41,429 nucleotides of DNA from Flavobacteriaceae bacterium (GTDB lineage: Bacteria > Bacteroidota > Bacteroidia > Flavobacteriales > Flavobacteriaceae). This document shows, one piece after another, positions 25,834-35,480 of this stretch. Both the position numbers and the translations under genes were made by a program. Numbering within the stretch: the first letter of the stretch is position 1; every line of letters begins with the position of its first letter. Where the stretch lies: NCBI GenBank assembly GCA_024644745.1, contig JAHEHF010000015.1:1-41429 (forward strand). The letters are read 5' to 3'. The notes under the pieces are model-generated. The model had not been told where the DNA came from, did not search any database, and saw nothing but the letters and a program-made list of their open reading frames with translations.

Positions 25834-26520
25834 ATGAAGTACCTGACGCATTTGGTAAACTTAAGGAGCATACGTTTTTTGTTGATCCCATTTCTACTGA
25901 GCATTCTTCTATTTTCAATGTATTACGGTAAGGGAGAATCACATCTGATGATCAACCATTGGAATTCTGGAATTGGAGATTTCGTTTTCAAATATGTTAC
26001 CTACCTGGGGGATGGGGTGTTATTTGCAATTTTGATCTTTGTTTTTTTATTCATTCGCTTAAAATGGGCAATGTTTTTATTTGCCTCTTCTTTATTGACC
26101 CTGATCACTGTTTTTGTTGCAAAAACACTACTATTTCACGGGTTGCCCCGGCCCGTTAAATATTTTGAAGGGACCGATGTGCTTCACCTGGTTGGTGGCG
26201 TTAAAATGTATTCTATGAATAGTTTTCCATCCGGACATACAATAACGGCCTTTGCCATTTTTATGATCCTGGTATTGATCGTCCAGAATAAATATTTAAA
26301 AACTTTATTCGTAATGACCGCTATCCTGGCAGGATTTTCAAGGGTTTATCTTTCTCAGCATTTTATGATTGATGTATTTTTCGGTGCCATCATTGGGGTA
26401 TGCATAGCTGTTTTCAGTTGTGTTCTTATTGATAGTTTAGGTGTATGCAAAAGGCCATGGACAGAAATGAATCTGCATCAAATATTCATAAGAAAGAAAT
26501 GGGCTCACAGATTAAACTGA
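25834..26520 (+). CDS. PAP2 family membrane phosphatase
   Basis: From the ATG at 25834 the protein has 228 residues with about five to six helices. All three catalytic blocks of the PAP2/undecaprenyl-diphosphatase type are present: KTLLFHGLPRPVKYF, SFPSGHT, and SRVYLSQHFMIDVFFG. It probably removes phosphate from a lipid (di)phosphate, such as undecaprenyl pyrophosphate or a phosphatidyl phosphate. A longer frame from 25765 includes a -7-like TACCTTTA (25769-25776) and is not used. The glycosyltransferase gene starts inside its 3' end, so the two are translationally coupled and may act on the same lipid-linked pathway. Confidence 0.9.
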   Translation: MKYLTHLVNLRSIRFLLIPFLLSILLFSMYYGKGESHLMINHWNSGIGDFVFKYVTYLGDGVLFAILIFVFLFIRLKWAMFLFASSLLTLITVFVAKTLLFHGLPRPVKYFEGTDVLHLVGGVKMYSMNSFPSGHTITAFAIFMILVLIVQNKYLKTLFVMTAILAGFSRVYLSQHFMIDVFFGAIIGVCIAVFSCVLIDSLGVCKRPWTEMNLHQIFIRKKWAHRLN

Positions 26521-28019
26521 TTTTACTCGTCGCGGTTTCAACACTGATCAGGATACTCCTGGGTTATGGTCTTGATCTTGGTAACGATGAGGTTTATTAC
26601 TGGACCTATGCCATGTTCCCTGACTGGAGTCATTTTGATCATCCTCCCATGGTGGGATTCTTTCAACAGGTTTTTAGCCTGAACCTTTTGTTTGATTCTG
26701 AATTGGCCCTGCGTCTTGGATTTATTGTCTCAGGTTCTTTGAGCACGGTTTTACTTTTTTATATCGGAAAGGAAATCAAAGATGACAAAACCGGTTGGTT
26801 GGCTGCCATACTATACAACACAAGTATCTACGGATTCATCATCAGCGGTCTGTTCATTATGCCTGACGGACCTTTGGTGCTTTTCTGGATGTTATCCTTA
26901 TTGTATTTTATAAAATTCATCAAGGCAGACGACAAAAAATTGATCAACAAGTATCTTACCATCTCCCTGATCGCTCTGGCTCTTGCCATTTATTCAAAAT
27001 ACCAGGGGGTGTATTTGCTTTTCGGATATGTGGTGTATCTAATTGTGTACCGCAGGTCACAGTTGAGAAACCCTGTTTTATATCTTAATCTCATTTTTTC
27101 AGCCCTGGTGCTTTTCATTATTTTCTATTGGAATTATCAAAATAGTTTTTCTGGAATTCAGTATCATTCAGATCGTGTAAGCCTTTTGAGTCTCAGTTTC
27201 AATCCGGAATCATTTTTCAGGGAAGTGCTCGGCCAGGTCCTTTATAACAACCCATTTAACTACATTGTGATCCTTGTTGCCCTGTTCAGTTTTAAAAAAC
27301 AGAAGTATATGCAGGGTAACCACTATTTTTTATTCCTGATTCTGGGCCTGCCCCTGGTCATGACGACCATCTTCTTTTCCCTTTTCAGGGATACGCTTCC
27401 CCATTGGTCGGGGGTGGCTTTTTTATCTTTGATCCCTTTGGCGGCGGCTTATCTGGTGCAACGTGACAAGACTTCTGTATTGCGTTTTACCTTGATCCTG
27501 ACTTTTGCATTGATGCTCACCGGACTGGGTGTGGTCAATAGAGGATGGTTCATCAATCAGCATATTTCAAATAAGGAAAACAAAAAATTGGGGAAGAATG
27601 ATCCTACCCTTGATATGTATGGCTGGGACCAGATTCACAGGGCAATGGAGCAACTGGAAAACGACGAGAAGGAACTCCTGACCCTGCCATTGGTATCCAA
27701 TAAATGGTACCCGGGATCACATCTTTATTATTACGTGGCGGAACCGATGAGAAAACAGTTGTATGTTCTGGGCGACATGAAAGACATGCACAAATACTTC
27801 TGGATCAATAAGACAAAACCCCGATTGATTGCGGGTCAGAATGGAATTTACATGACCTTCAGTCATAATTTCAAGGACCCTGAAAAGCACATGTCGTCTT
27901 ATTTTAATGAAATGGAGCTGCTAAGGGAGTTTGAGGTAAAAAGAGGAGGAAAAACAGTTGAATACGGATATATATATTTGCTTAAAGACTATAAAATAGG
28001 TAATTTAGAGATGGACTAA
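26445..28019 (+). CDS. ArnT-like glycosyltransferase, family 39 type
   Basis: The 524-residue membrane protein has about a dozen helices. Its N-terminal loop carries GNDEVYYWTYA and SHFDHPPMVGFF, the acidic catalytic loop pattern of GT39/GT83 (ArnT, PMT-like) enzymes. These use polyprenyl-phosphate sugars to glycosylate lipids or proteins on the periplasmic side. The C-terminal ~120 residues form a soluble domain (NKWYPGSHLYYYVAEPMRKQ). The start overlaps the PAP2 gene by 76 bp at the ATG 26445; a start at 26499 (MGSQIKL) would shorten the overlap to 22 bp and is possible. The acceptor is unknown. Confidence 0.88.
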   Translation: MQKAMDRNESASNIHKKEMGSQIKLILLVAVSTLIRILLGYGLDLGNDEVYYWTYAMFPDWSHFDHPPMVGFFQQVFSLNLLFDSELALRLGFIVSGSLSTVLLFYIGKEIKDDKTGWLAAILYNTSIYGFIISGLFIMPDGPLVLFWMLSLLYFIKFIKADDKKLINKYLTISLIALALAIYSKYQGVYLLFGYVVYLIVYRRSQLRNPVLYLNLIFSALVLFIIFYWNYQNSFSGIQYHSDRVSLLSLSFNPESFFREVLGQVLYNNPFNYIVILVALFSFKKQKYMQGNHYFLFLILGLPLVMTTIFFSLFRDTLPHWSGVAFLSLIPLAAAYLVQRDKTSVLRFTLILTFALMLTGLGVVNRGWFINQHISNKENKKLGKNDPTLDMYGWDQIHRAMEQLENDEKELLTLPLVSNKWYPGSHLYYYVAEPMRKQLYVLGDMKDMHKYFWINKTKPRLIAGQNGIYMTFSHNFKDPEKHMSSYFNEMELLREFEVKRGGKTVEYGYIYLLKDYKIGNLEMD

Positions 28020-28033
28020 AAAGGCTTATTGTT

Positions 28034-28174
28034 ATGACGGACTCTAAATTCATCAAGCGAAAAAGACCAAATTATATCAGGCTCATCATCCTGTTGGTCA
28101 TATTGATCATTATCATTTTAATTTTTTACAATGTTGATACCTTGTTTTCAGGTCTGTTTGAAATAAAGGAATGA
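28034..28174 (+). CDS. 46-residue single-pass membrane peptide
   Basis: A short frame starts at ATG 28034, 14 bp after the glycosyltransferase stop, and ends TGA at 28174. It encodes a basic N-terminus (SKFIKRKRPNYIR), a strong hydrophobic helix (LIILLVILIIIILIFY) and an acidic-ended tail. The positive-inside charge pattern, the tight spacing in the operon and the clean hydrophobic segment argue that it is real. The function is unknown; it may be a small accessory subunit of the glycosyltransferase. Confidence 0.62.
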   Translation: MTDSKFIKRKRPNYIRLIILLVILIIIILIFYNVDTLFSGLFEIKE

Positions 28175-28220
28175 ATGATAACTGATTGTGATGAAATTTT
28201 TATTTGAGATCCGGCAAGAG

Positions 28221-29228
28221 TTATTTCATCGCAGAAATGCCATTGAGCATCACCCAAAGCTTGTCTTTTAAAGCCGGGATCCCTTTTCCGGTGAGGGAAG
28301 AAATAAAAATATGCGGAAGATCCTTTGGTATTTCCTGCAACAATTCCTTTTCGAGTTCCTCGTCTAACATGTCAGCTTTGGAAATGGCTAAGAGCCTGTC
28401 TTTATCCAGAAGTTCCGGATTGTGCTTTTTAAGCTCATTTAGCAGAATATCATATTCTTGATGAATATTTTTACTGTCTGCCGGGATCAGGAACAGCAAG
28501 GTAGAATTGCGTTCAATATGCCTGAGGAAACGATGTCCCAGTCCTTTTCCTTCTGCAGCACCTTCAATAATGCCGGGGATGTCGGCCATAACAAAACTTT
28601 TGAAATCCCTGTATTCCACAATTCCCAGATTGGGTTTTAAGGTGGTAAATTCGTAATCAGCAATTTTGGGTTTTGCTGATGTGATCACAGACAGCAGGGT
28701 TGATTTACCGGCATTTGGAAAACCGACCAGGCCTACATCAGCAAGTATTTTTAATTCCAGCTGAAACCATCCTTCAACCCCGTCCAGCCCAGGTTGGGCA
28801 TAGCGTGGTGTCTGATTTGTGGAAGATTTGAAGTGCCAGTTTCCTCTGCCACCCTTTCCGCCTTCACAAAGTATGATCTCCTGTTCGTCATCAGTGATCT
28901 CAAACAATATCTCCTGGGTTTCCCCGTCTCTGATGATGGTGCCCAGAGGAACATGAACATAGATGTCTTCTCCGTCCTTACCGGTACTTCTGTTTTTGCT
29001 GCCCGCACCTCCGTGTTCCGCTTTAAAATGCTTTTTGAATTTAAGATGGAACAGTGTCCACATGTTCTTGTCACCTTTCAGGATCACATGCCCCCCGCGT
29101 CCTCCGTCACCTCCATCCGGACCGCCCTTGACAATATATTTCTCCCTGTGAAGGTGCACAGAGCCTTTACCGCCTTTTCCGGAAGCGGCATAGATTTTTA
29201 TATAGTCAACAAAATTTCCTTCAGTCAT
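28221..29228 (-). CDS. obg: GTPase Obg/CgtA
   Basis: Obg (335 residues) is an essential GTPase acting in 50S ribosome assembly and stress control. The Gly-rich Obg fold is at the N-terminus ([32 protein letters not shown]). The G domain begins at about residue 160 with the P-loop [11 protein letters not shown], then the G3 [20 protein letters not shown] and the G4 SKAD motif. There is no third OCT domain, normal for Bacteroidota. It is the last gene of the hpt-adk-obg operon. Confidence 0.97.
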   Translation of the reverse strand: MTEGNFVDYIKIYAASGKGGKGSVHLHREKYIVKGGPDGGDGGRGGHVILKGDKNMWTLFHLKFKKHFKAEHGGAGSKNRSTGKDGEDIYVHVPLGTIIRDGETQEILFEITDDEQEIILCEGGKGGRGNWHFKSSTNQTPRYAQPGLDGVEGWFQLELKILADVGLVGFPNAGKSTLLSVITSAKPKIADYEFTTLKPNLGIVEYRDFKSFVMADIPGIIEGAAEGKGLGHRFLRHIERNSTLLFLIPADSKNIHQEYDILLNELKKHNPELLDKDRLLAISKADMLDEELEKELLQEIPKDLPHIFISSLTGKGIPALKDKLWVMLNGISAMK

Positions 29229-29270
29229 GATGTTTAATTAACGAAAGCCTTCTTTTACAGGAAAGGGTTT

Positions 29271-29843
29271 CTAGAGATTGTCAATTATTTTTTCCAATCG
29301 GCTTGTGATCTCTTCAATAGATCCGACACCATCAACGCCAAAATATTTATTTTGCTTTTGATAGTAATCTTTTAAAATGGCAGTTTTGGATTCATATTCG
29401 TTGAATCGGTTTCTGATTTTATTTTCATCCTGGTCATCAGGCCGGCCACTTGTTTTTCCTCTGTTTAAAAGTCTTTCCACCAAAAGATTTTCAGGGACTT
29501 CCAAAGCGATCATGCCACTGATCTCTTTATTTTTTCCTTTTAAAAATCGATCCAGGGCATCAGCTTGTGATTCCGTACGAGGAAACCCATCAAAAATGAA
29601 GCCATTCGCATCAGGATTATTGTTGACCTCAGCTTTGAGCATGTCGATGGTCACTTCATCAGGTACCAAATCACCATTATCCATAAAGGATTTCGCCAGC
29701 AATCCCAGTTTCGTTTTATTTTTGATATTATACCTGAACACATCACCCGTAGAAATGTGTATCAGGTCATATTTCTTTTTTAAAAATTCAGCTTGGGTTC
29801 CTTTGCCTGCCCCAGGAGGTCCGAACAATACTATATTTTTCAT
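29271..29843 (-). CDS. adk: Adenylate kinase
   Basis: The 190-residue enzyme interconverts ATP+AMP and 2 ADP. It shows the P-loop GPPGAGKGTQAEF, the AMP-binding STGDVFRYN and FDGFPRTESQADAL, and a short LID (NRGKTSGRPDDQDE) without the zinc-binding cysteines. It lies 42 bp upstream of obg and 53 bp downstream of hpt on the same strand. Confidence 0.97.
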   Translation of the reverse strand: MKNIVLFGPPGAGKGTQAEFLKKKYDLIHISTGDVFRYNIKNKTKLGLLAKSFMDNGDLVPDEVTIDMLKAEVNNNPDANGFIFDGFPRTESQADALDRFLKGKNKEISGMIALEVPENLLVERLLNRGKTSGRPDDQDENKIRNRFNEYESKTAILKDYYQKQNKYFGVDGVGSIEEITSRLEKIIDNL

Positions 29844-29896
29844 TTTAATTTATTTTGTCAACATTTGGTTTTGAAATGGTTTGTTTTATAACCGGA

Positions 29897-30436
29897 TCAT
29901 TCCTTTAACTTGTAAATATCCGGAAGGTTTCTTCCGAGGCCATCGTAATCAAGGCCATAGCCTACTATGAATTTGTCTTCTATCGATTTGCCGATATAAT
30001 CAATGTGCAAATCTTTTTTGAACACGTCAGGTTTAAAGAAAAGTGTTGCGATTTTCAATTGTTTCACATTTTTATCCCTGAAGATGTCATAGATCTCAGA
30101 AAGTGTGTTTCCCGTATCAATGATATCTTCCAGGATCACTACGGTTTTTCCCTCAAGGTTTTCATTGATCCCGACAAGGTGCTTGATCTTTCCTGTTGAA
30201 TTCACCCCTTCATAGGACGCCATTTTAACAAAAGTGATATGACAGTCATGGGGGTATTTTCTGACAAAATCTGCCGCAAACATAAAAGAGCCATTGAGAA
30301 TGCCAATAAATATGGGTACTTCATCGGGTTCAATATCCTTGGCCAGCTTCTGGGTCAGTTGCTGCACATAATCATCTATCTGCTCCTTTGAAATAAATGG
30401 GACAAAGTGTTTGTCATGTAATTGTATGCTTTTCAT
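29897..30436 (-). CDS. hpt: Hypoxanthine phosphoribosyltransferase
   Basis: This purine salvage enzyme (179 residues) joins hypoxanthine, and often guanine, to PRPP. The PRPP loop is VVILEDIIDTGNTL. The N-terminal FIGILNGSFMFAADFVRKY and the C-terminal KFIVGYGLDYDGLGRNLPDIY are standard. It is the first gene of the hpt-adk-obg unit, preceded by its own -7 element and by the secDF terminator. Confidence 0.96.
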   Translation of the reverse strand: MKSIQLHDKHFVPFISKEQIDDYVQQLTQKLAKDIEPDEVPIFIGILNGSFMFAADFVRKYPHDCHITFVKMASYEGVNSTGKIKHLVGINENLEGKTVVILEDIIDTGNTLSEIYDIFRDKNVKQLKIATLFFKPDVFKKDLHIDYIGKSIEDKFIVGYGLDYDGLGRNLPDIYKLKE

Positions 30437-30493
30437 TGCTATTGCACTGATTTTAATCAGATAAAATATTTTTTATTGCCTAAAAAGAAAATG

Positions 30494-30501
30494 CAAAAAT
30501 A
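30494..30501 (-). promoter_or_regulatory. -7 element of the hpt-adk-obg operon
   Basis: On the minus strand TATTTTTG lies about 57 bp before the hpt ATG and directly after the secDF terminator, so it starts a separate transcript. Confidence 0.6.
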
Positions 30502-30504
30502 GTC

Positions 30505-30547
30505 AAAAACTAAAAACCTTTCAGGAATTATCTCCTAAAAGGTTTTT
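30505..30547 (-). terminator. Intrinsic terminator of secDF
   Basis: A 15-bp stem (30512-30526 with 30533-30547, one G-U pair) with a 6-nt loop is followed on the minus strand by AGTTTTTG. It lies 33 bp after the secDF stop codon. Confidence 0.88.
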
Positions 30548-30579
30548 AAATCATTCTTTTCCCGGCTAAAGGGACGATA

Positions 30580-33555
30580 TTATTTTTTTTGTTGCTTCTT
30601 TTCCAGTTTTTGCGTCGTGTCATACATGATCGGAGATGCAATGAACAAAGAAGAGTAGGTACCCACAATGATACCGATAATCAAGGCAAACATAAATCCT
30701 TTAATTGAGTCACCACCAAACAGGAAGATGGCCAGCAATACGATCAGGGTGGTCAACGAGGTGTTGATGGTTCTGCCCAGTGTACTGCTGAGGGCCGTAT
30801 TTACCGTTCTAAAATATTTCCATCCCGGATGCTTGTTGTCAAATTCTCTGATACGGTCAAAAATAACCACGGTATCATTCAGGGAGTATCCAACCACTGT
30901 TAAGATGGCTGCAATAAACGACTGACCGATTTCCATGTCAAATGGTAATATCTTGTAAAACAACGAGAAAATGGAAAGTACGATCAATACGTCATGGAAT
31001 ACGGCGGCTACCGCACCCAGACTGAATTGCCATTTTCTGAACCTGACCAGGATGTACAAAAAGACAACGATCAAAGATCCGATTATGGCCCAGAAAGCAG
31101 CTTGTTTGATGTCATCAGCGATCGTCGGACCCACCATGTAAAATTTCATGATACCTATGTTCTGCGCGTTTTCAGCTCCTTTAAAAGCTTCATAACTAAT
31201 ATCATTCGGAATGAACGCTGCCAGTCCCTCGTATAATAACTGTTGAATCTCATCTTCTACGGTTACACCGTAATCGTCAATTTTATATTTGGTAGTGATC
31301 TTCAACTGATTTGCAGACCCAAAGGTCTTTACCTCGGGTGAACTTCCAAAAGCGTCTTTCAAACTACTCGCGATTTCAGGAGGGCTGACATTTTCAGCAA
31401 ACCTCACGGTATAGGTACGACCACCCTTGAAGTCAACTCCGTAGTTCAAGCCATTGGTCAAAAGCGAGCCGATTCCTATGACAAGAATGATTCCGGAGAT
31501 GATATACGAGATTCTTCTTTTCTTGAGAAAATCAATATTGATGTCCTTAAACCAGTTCTTGGTGATATTTGTATTAAAAGTGAGTTTGCGCTCATTGCCA
31601 ACGTACCATTCTATTAAAAGTCTTGTAATAAAAATGGCTGAGAACAATGAAGTGATGATACCGATCATCAAGGTTGTAGCAAAACCTTTTACGGGCCCTG
31701 TTCCGAATACATATAAAATAATTCCCGTGAGCAAGGTGGTCACGTTGGCATCCAAAATAGACGACAGTGCCCCTCCAAAACCATCATTGATTCCTTCTTT
31801 TAATCCTTTACCTTTATTTAGTTCTTCCTTGATCCTTTCATAGATCAGTACATTCGCATCCACAGACATACCAATGGTCAAAACAATACCTGCGATACCG
31901 GGCAGGGTAAGTACGGCTCCAAAGGAAGTGAGCACACCAAAAATAAAGAGGATGTTAAGAATCAGGGCTATATCAGAGAAGATACCTGCTTTCCCATAAT
32001 AAAATATCATCCATAACAATACGATGATCAGAGCAATGATAAAAGAATATGTTCCACTGTCTATGGCTTCTTTACCCAGGGAGGCACCAACCACATCCGA
32101 TTCAATGATTTTTGCCGCTGCGGGTAATTTCCCTGATTTAAGAGCATTGGCCAAATCCTGGGCCTCATCAATGGTAAACTGACCCGAGATAGAGGTTCTG
32201 CCTGTAGTAATGGCATCATTCACTCTGGGTGCCGAGTAAACATAGTCATCCAGAACCACAGCAACAAATTTCCCAACATTCGCAGTGGTCATTTTTGCCC
32301 ATTGCTTTGTTCCTTTGCTGTTCATGGTCATGCTCACCTCAGGATTTGCTCCCAGCTGGTCAAATACCTGTTGGGCATCCGAGATGACATCCCCTTGAAT
32401 TGGCGCCTCATCATTTCTGTTCGATTTTAAAACATAAAGGTTGATCAGGTTGTTTTTGGGCTTTGCGTCCCATGCAAATTTTGCATATTTGAGCTCTTCC
32501 GGCAGGAGGCTTCTGATCTCCTTCATAGACAGATACTCATCCAAGACTGCAGTGTCCTTAACCCTGGCTGAGGCTATGATGGAACTGATGTCATTTTGCG
32601 TCTGGGGGAACCGGACAAACAATTTGCTGAACAAAGGGTTTGCCGTTTCAAAATCAACAGAATCCTTAACTTCACCAAGAAGATCATCAATTTCATCCTC
32701 CTCTGCTGTAACAGTGTCTTTAACGACTTCTGCATCTTCCAATTTAAGGATCTCAGCAAGTTTCGTATTGGCAGCTATAAAGAACTGAGATAGCTCCTGA
32801 TTTGTGTATGCTTCCCAGAATTGCAATTCTGCAGTGCTCTGTAATAATTTCCTGACACGATCAATATCTTTTGCCCCGGGCAGTTCAATCTGTATTCTGC
32901 CTGATTCTCCAATTCTCTGAATACTGGGTTGTGTTACCCCGAAGCGGTCAATTCGACTTCTTAAAACTTCAAAGGCAGTATTGATGGATCCTTTAACTTC
33001 TTCCTGTAAAATGGGTATAACCTCTTCGTCGCCCATTTTAAAATTGATCTTGTCTTTCAAAGATTTATTTCCAAAAATACTGGGATCACTCAATTTAACC
33101 GAGCCGTTACTGGCTGTTTCAAAGGCCTCAAAGAACAGTTCTAAATAGTCCTTGTCACTTCCTTTTTGCGCCTTGGTGGCATTGACCAAGGCCTCATTGA
33201 AAACAGGGTTCTTAGATTCATTAGACAATCCGAACAAAATATCCCGAACGGAAACTTCTAAAATGGCACTGATTCCTCCTTTAAGATCAAGTCCAAGGTT
33301 GATTTCTTTTTCTTTAATTTCGTTATACGTAAAATCTGTAAACCCCAGATCCATGACCGGAGTATTTGCAACAGAATCCAGGTATTCTCTCTCAAGGCTG
33401 TTCAACGCTTCTTGGCTAGTGGCATCAGCATTGTTTTCGGCGTAGATAACAGCATCATTCTCAATATTTTTTGCAACCCATGTAAATGAAAGCTGGTATA
33501 AACATACCACACTTAAAATGATCGCAAATAATCTTATAAGTCCCTTGTTTTGCAT
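30580..33555 (-). CDS. secDF: Fused protein translocase subunit SecDF
   Basis: The 991-residue fusion joins SecD and SecF, the RND-type proton-driven helper of Sec export. The SecD half includes an N-terminal helix, the GLDLKGGISAILEV motif, a large periplasmic domain with IQIELPGAKDIDRVRKLL, and the membrane block beginning around residue 510 (GMSVDANVLIYERIKEEL). The SecF half starts at about residue 675 with LNYGVDFKGGRTY and ends with GYSLNDTVVIFDRIRE and its helices. Fusion is usual in Bacteroidota. The periplasmic part contains an acidic linker (LEDAEVVKDTVTAEEDEIDDL) that is longer than in typical SecD. Confidence 0.97.
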   Translation of the reverse strand: MQNKGLIRLFAIILSVVCLYQLSFTWVAKNIENDAVIYAENNADATSQEALNSLEREYLDSVANTPVMDLGFTDFTYNEIKEKEINLGLDLKGGISAILEVSVRDILFGLSNESKNPVFNEALVNATKAQKGSDKDYLELFFEAFETASNGSVKLSDPSIFGNKSLKDKINFKMGDEEVIPILQEEVKGSINTAFEVLRSRIDRFGVTQPSIQRIGESGRIQIELPGAKDIDRVRKLLQSTAELQFWEAYTNQELSQFFIAANTKLAEILKLEDAEVVKDTVTAEEDEIDDLLGEVKDSVDFETANPLFSKLFVRFPQTQNDISSIIASARVKDTAVLDEYLSMKEIRSLLPEELKYAKFAWDAKPKNNLINLYVLKSNRNDEAPIQGDVISDAQQVFDQLGANPEVSMTMNSKGTKQWAKMTTANVGKFVAVVLDDYVYSAPRVNDAITTGRTSISGQFTIDEAQDLANALKSGKLPAAAKIIESDVVGASLGKEAIDSGTYSFIIALIIVLLWMIFYYGKAGIFSDIALILNILFIFGVLTSFGAVLTLPGIAGIVLTIGMSVDANVLIYERIKEELNKGKGLKEGINDGFGGALSSILDANVTTLLTGIILYVFGTGPVKGFATTLMIGIITSLFSAIFITRLLIEWYVGNERKLTFNTNITKNWFKDINIDFLKKRRISYIISGIILVIGIGSLLTNGLNYGVDFKGGRTYTVRFAENVSPPEIASSLKDAFGSSPEVKTFGSANQLKITTKYKIDDYGVTVEDEIQQLLYEGLAAFIPNDISYEAFKGAENAQNIGIMKFYMVGPTIADDIKQAAFWAIIGSLIVVFLYILVRFRKWQFSLGAVAAVFHDVLIVLSIFSLFYKILPFDMEIGQSFIAAILTVVGYSLNDTVVIFDRIREFDNKHPGWKYFRTVNTALSSTLGRTINTSLTTLIVLLAIFLFGGDSIKGFMFALIIGIIVGTYSSLFIASPIMYDTTQKLEKKQQKK

Positions 33556-33596
33556 TCCTTATTTTTATTTAAATAATCTTTTTTTGTATAATCGGG

Positions 33597-33604
33597 CAAA
33601 TATA
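33597..33604 (-). promoter_or_regulatory. -7 element of secDF
   Basis: On the minus strand TATATTTG lies 41 bp before the secDF ATG at 33555. Confidence 0.65.
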
Positions 33605-33712
33605 CTCAAAAGATTTAGCTTTGAAAGAAATAAGCCTTAAATTTTGAGTCAGTCATGTGAATGTGATTCAGTGTAAATTTTACTAAATTAGCCCTCTAAA
33701 TCAATTCTTAAA

Positions 33713-35386
33713 ATGGAATTTAAAACTGACATCGAAATTGCGCAAAATACAGTACTGAATCATATAAGTGACATCGCTTTAAAATTACAGATCAAAGAAG
33801 ACGATCTGGAATTGTATGGAAAATACAAGGCAAAATTGCCTTTACATTTGATCGATGAGGATAAGATCCTAACAAACAACCTGATTCTCGTTACTGCATT
33901 GACCCCAACACCTGCCGGAGAGGGGAAAACAACGGTATCCATTGGTTTGACAGAAGGGTTGAACAAGATTGGGAAGCAGGCAACTGTTGTCTTGCGCGAA
34001 CCTTCATTAGGTCCCGTTTTCGGGATCAAGGGAGGCGCTGCCGGAGGAGGTTATTCCCAGGTGGTTCCGATGGAAGATATCAACCTTCATTTTACCGGAG
34101 ATTTTAATGCTGTGGAGAAGGCCAATAATCTGCTTTCTGCTTTGATTGACAATAATCTGCAGGCCCCGGACAATTTGAATATTGACCCTAGAACCATCGT
34201 TTGGAAGCGGGTCATTGATATGAATGACAGGTCACTGAGGAACATCACTATTGGTTTGGGAGGAACTGCCCACGGTATTCCCCGTGAAGATGGCTTTAAC
34301 ATTACTCCTGCCTCTGAGGTCATGGCGATTTTATGTATGGCAACAGGTTTTAATGATCTGAAGGAACGCTTGGGTGATATATTTATTGGTTTCACTTATG
34401 ATAAGAAACCTGTTTTTGCGAGAGATTTGAAAGCAGAGAATGCCATGGCTATTTTGTTAAAGGATGCCATAAAACCGAATTTGGTCCAGACTCTGGAAAA
34501 GAATCCTGCGATTATTCATGGAGGACCCTTTGCAAATATAGCGCAGGGAACCAATACCATCCTGGCTACAAAGATGGGTCTTTCACTTTCAAATTATGTC
34601 GTGACTGAAGCAGGATTTGGAGCCGATCTGGGGGCAGAGAAATTTTTGAACATCAAATGTGCCGCTTCTGGATTGAACCCGAAAGCAGTTGTCCTTGTGG
34701 CAACGATCAGAGCTTTAAGACATCATGGGGGAGCGGCAAAGGATGCATTGAATGAAGCCAGTACGGATCTGGTCAAAAAAGGATTTGAAAATCTTGAAAA
34801 GCATATAGAAAATATCAGGAAATTCAATATTGAACCTGTGATCGCGATTAATTCCTTTGTGAATGATACTCAGGAAGAGGTTGAGTTTGTGATTGACAGG
34901 TGCAGGGAATTAGGTGTTCAGGCCGTTGTTTCTGAAGGCTGGGCAAAGGGAGGTGAAGGAACTGTCGATCTGGCCAGAGCAGTTGTAAAAGTTGTGGAGA
35001 AAGCAGGCTCAAAATTTAAAACACTGTATGATTGGAATGATCCGGTAAAAGAAAAGATCGAAACCATCGCCAAAGAAATTTACGGCGCTACTACAGTAAA
35101 TTATGATAAAAAGGCAGTACTGAATTTGAGGCGTATAGACCGGTTGGGATTCAATGATTTTGCTGTGTGCATGGCAAAGACCCAAAAATCATTTTCGGAT
35201 AACGACAGCCTGATCGGCCGGCCTGAAAATTTTGAGGTCACAGTGAGAGAAATTGAAATAGCGGCCGGGGCAAAATTCATTATACCCATTTTGGGTGTGA
35301 TGATGAGAATGCCTGGTTTGCCATCACACCCGGCTTCTGAAAATATGAATATTGATGAGCAAGGTGTGATCTCGGGGCTTTCCTGA
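33713..35386 (+). CDS. fhs: Formate--tetrahydrofolate ligase
   Basis: The 557-residue enzyme makes 10-formyl-tetrahydrofolate from formate, THF and ATP. It has the P-loop TPAGEGKTTVSIGL, EPSLGPVFGIKGGAAGGGYSQV, and the C-terminal MRMPGLPSHPASENMNID, all characteristic of the family. The length is normal. The gene is alone; a small hairpin (AGGCAT/ATGCCT, 35438-35454) without a T tract lies between it and the M61 gene. No TAnnTTTG element is seen upstream. Confidence 0.97.
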   Translation: MEFKTDIEIAQNTVLNHISDIALKLQIKEDDLELYGKYKAKLPLHLIDEDKILTNNLILVTALTPTPAGEGKTTVSIGLTEGLNKIGKQATVVLREPSLGPVFGIKGGAAGGGYSQVVPMEDINLHFTGDFNAVEKANNLLSALIDNNLQAPDNLNIDPRTIVWKRVIDMNDRSLRNITIGLGGTAHGIPREDGFNITPASEVMAILCMATGFNDLKERLGDIFIGFTYDKKPVFARDLKAENAMAILLKDAIKPNLVQTLEKNPAIIHGGPFANIAQGTNTILATKMGLSLSNYVVTEAGFGADLGAEKFLNIKCAASGLNPKAVVLVATIRALRHHGGAAKDALNEASTDLVKKGFENLEKHIENIRKFNIEPVIAINSFVNDTQEEVEFVIDRCRELGVQAVVSEGWAKGGEGTVDLARAVVKVVEKAGSKFKTLYDWNDPVKEKIETIAKEIYGATTVNYDKKAVLNLRRIDRLGFNDFAVCMAKTQKSFSDNDSLIGRPENFEVTVREIEIAAGAKFIIPILGVMMRMPGLPSHPASENMNIDEQGVISGLS

Positions 35387-35480
35387 GGAGATGGAAGTCT
35401 TTTTAACATTTTATTAAGGAGCAGTTTTGTAACAAATAGGCATTTTTGATGCCTCACTTGAAATTAAAAACTGTTATTTT

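Noticed and set aside
35438-35454. AGGCAT/ATGCCT hairpin as terminator of fhs
   Set aside because: It has only six base pairs and no T tract; it may be incidental.
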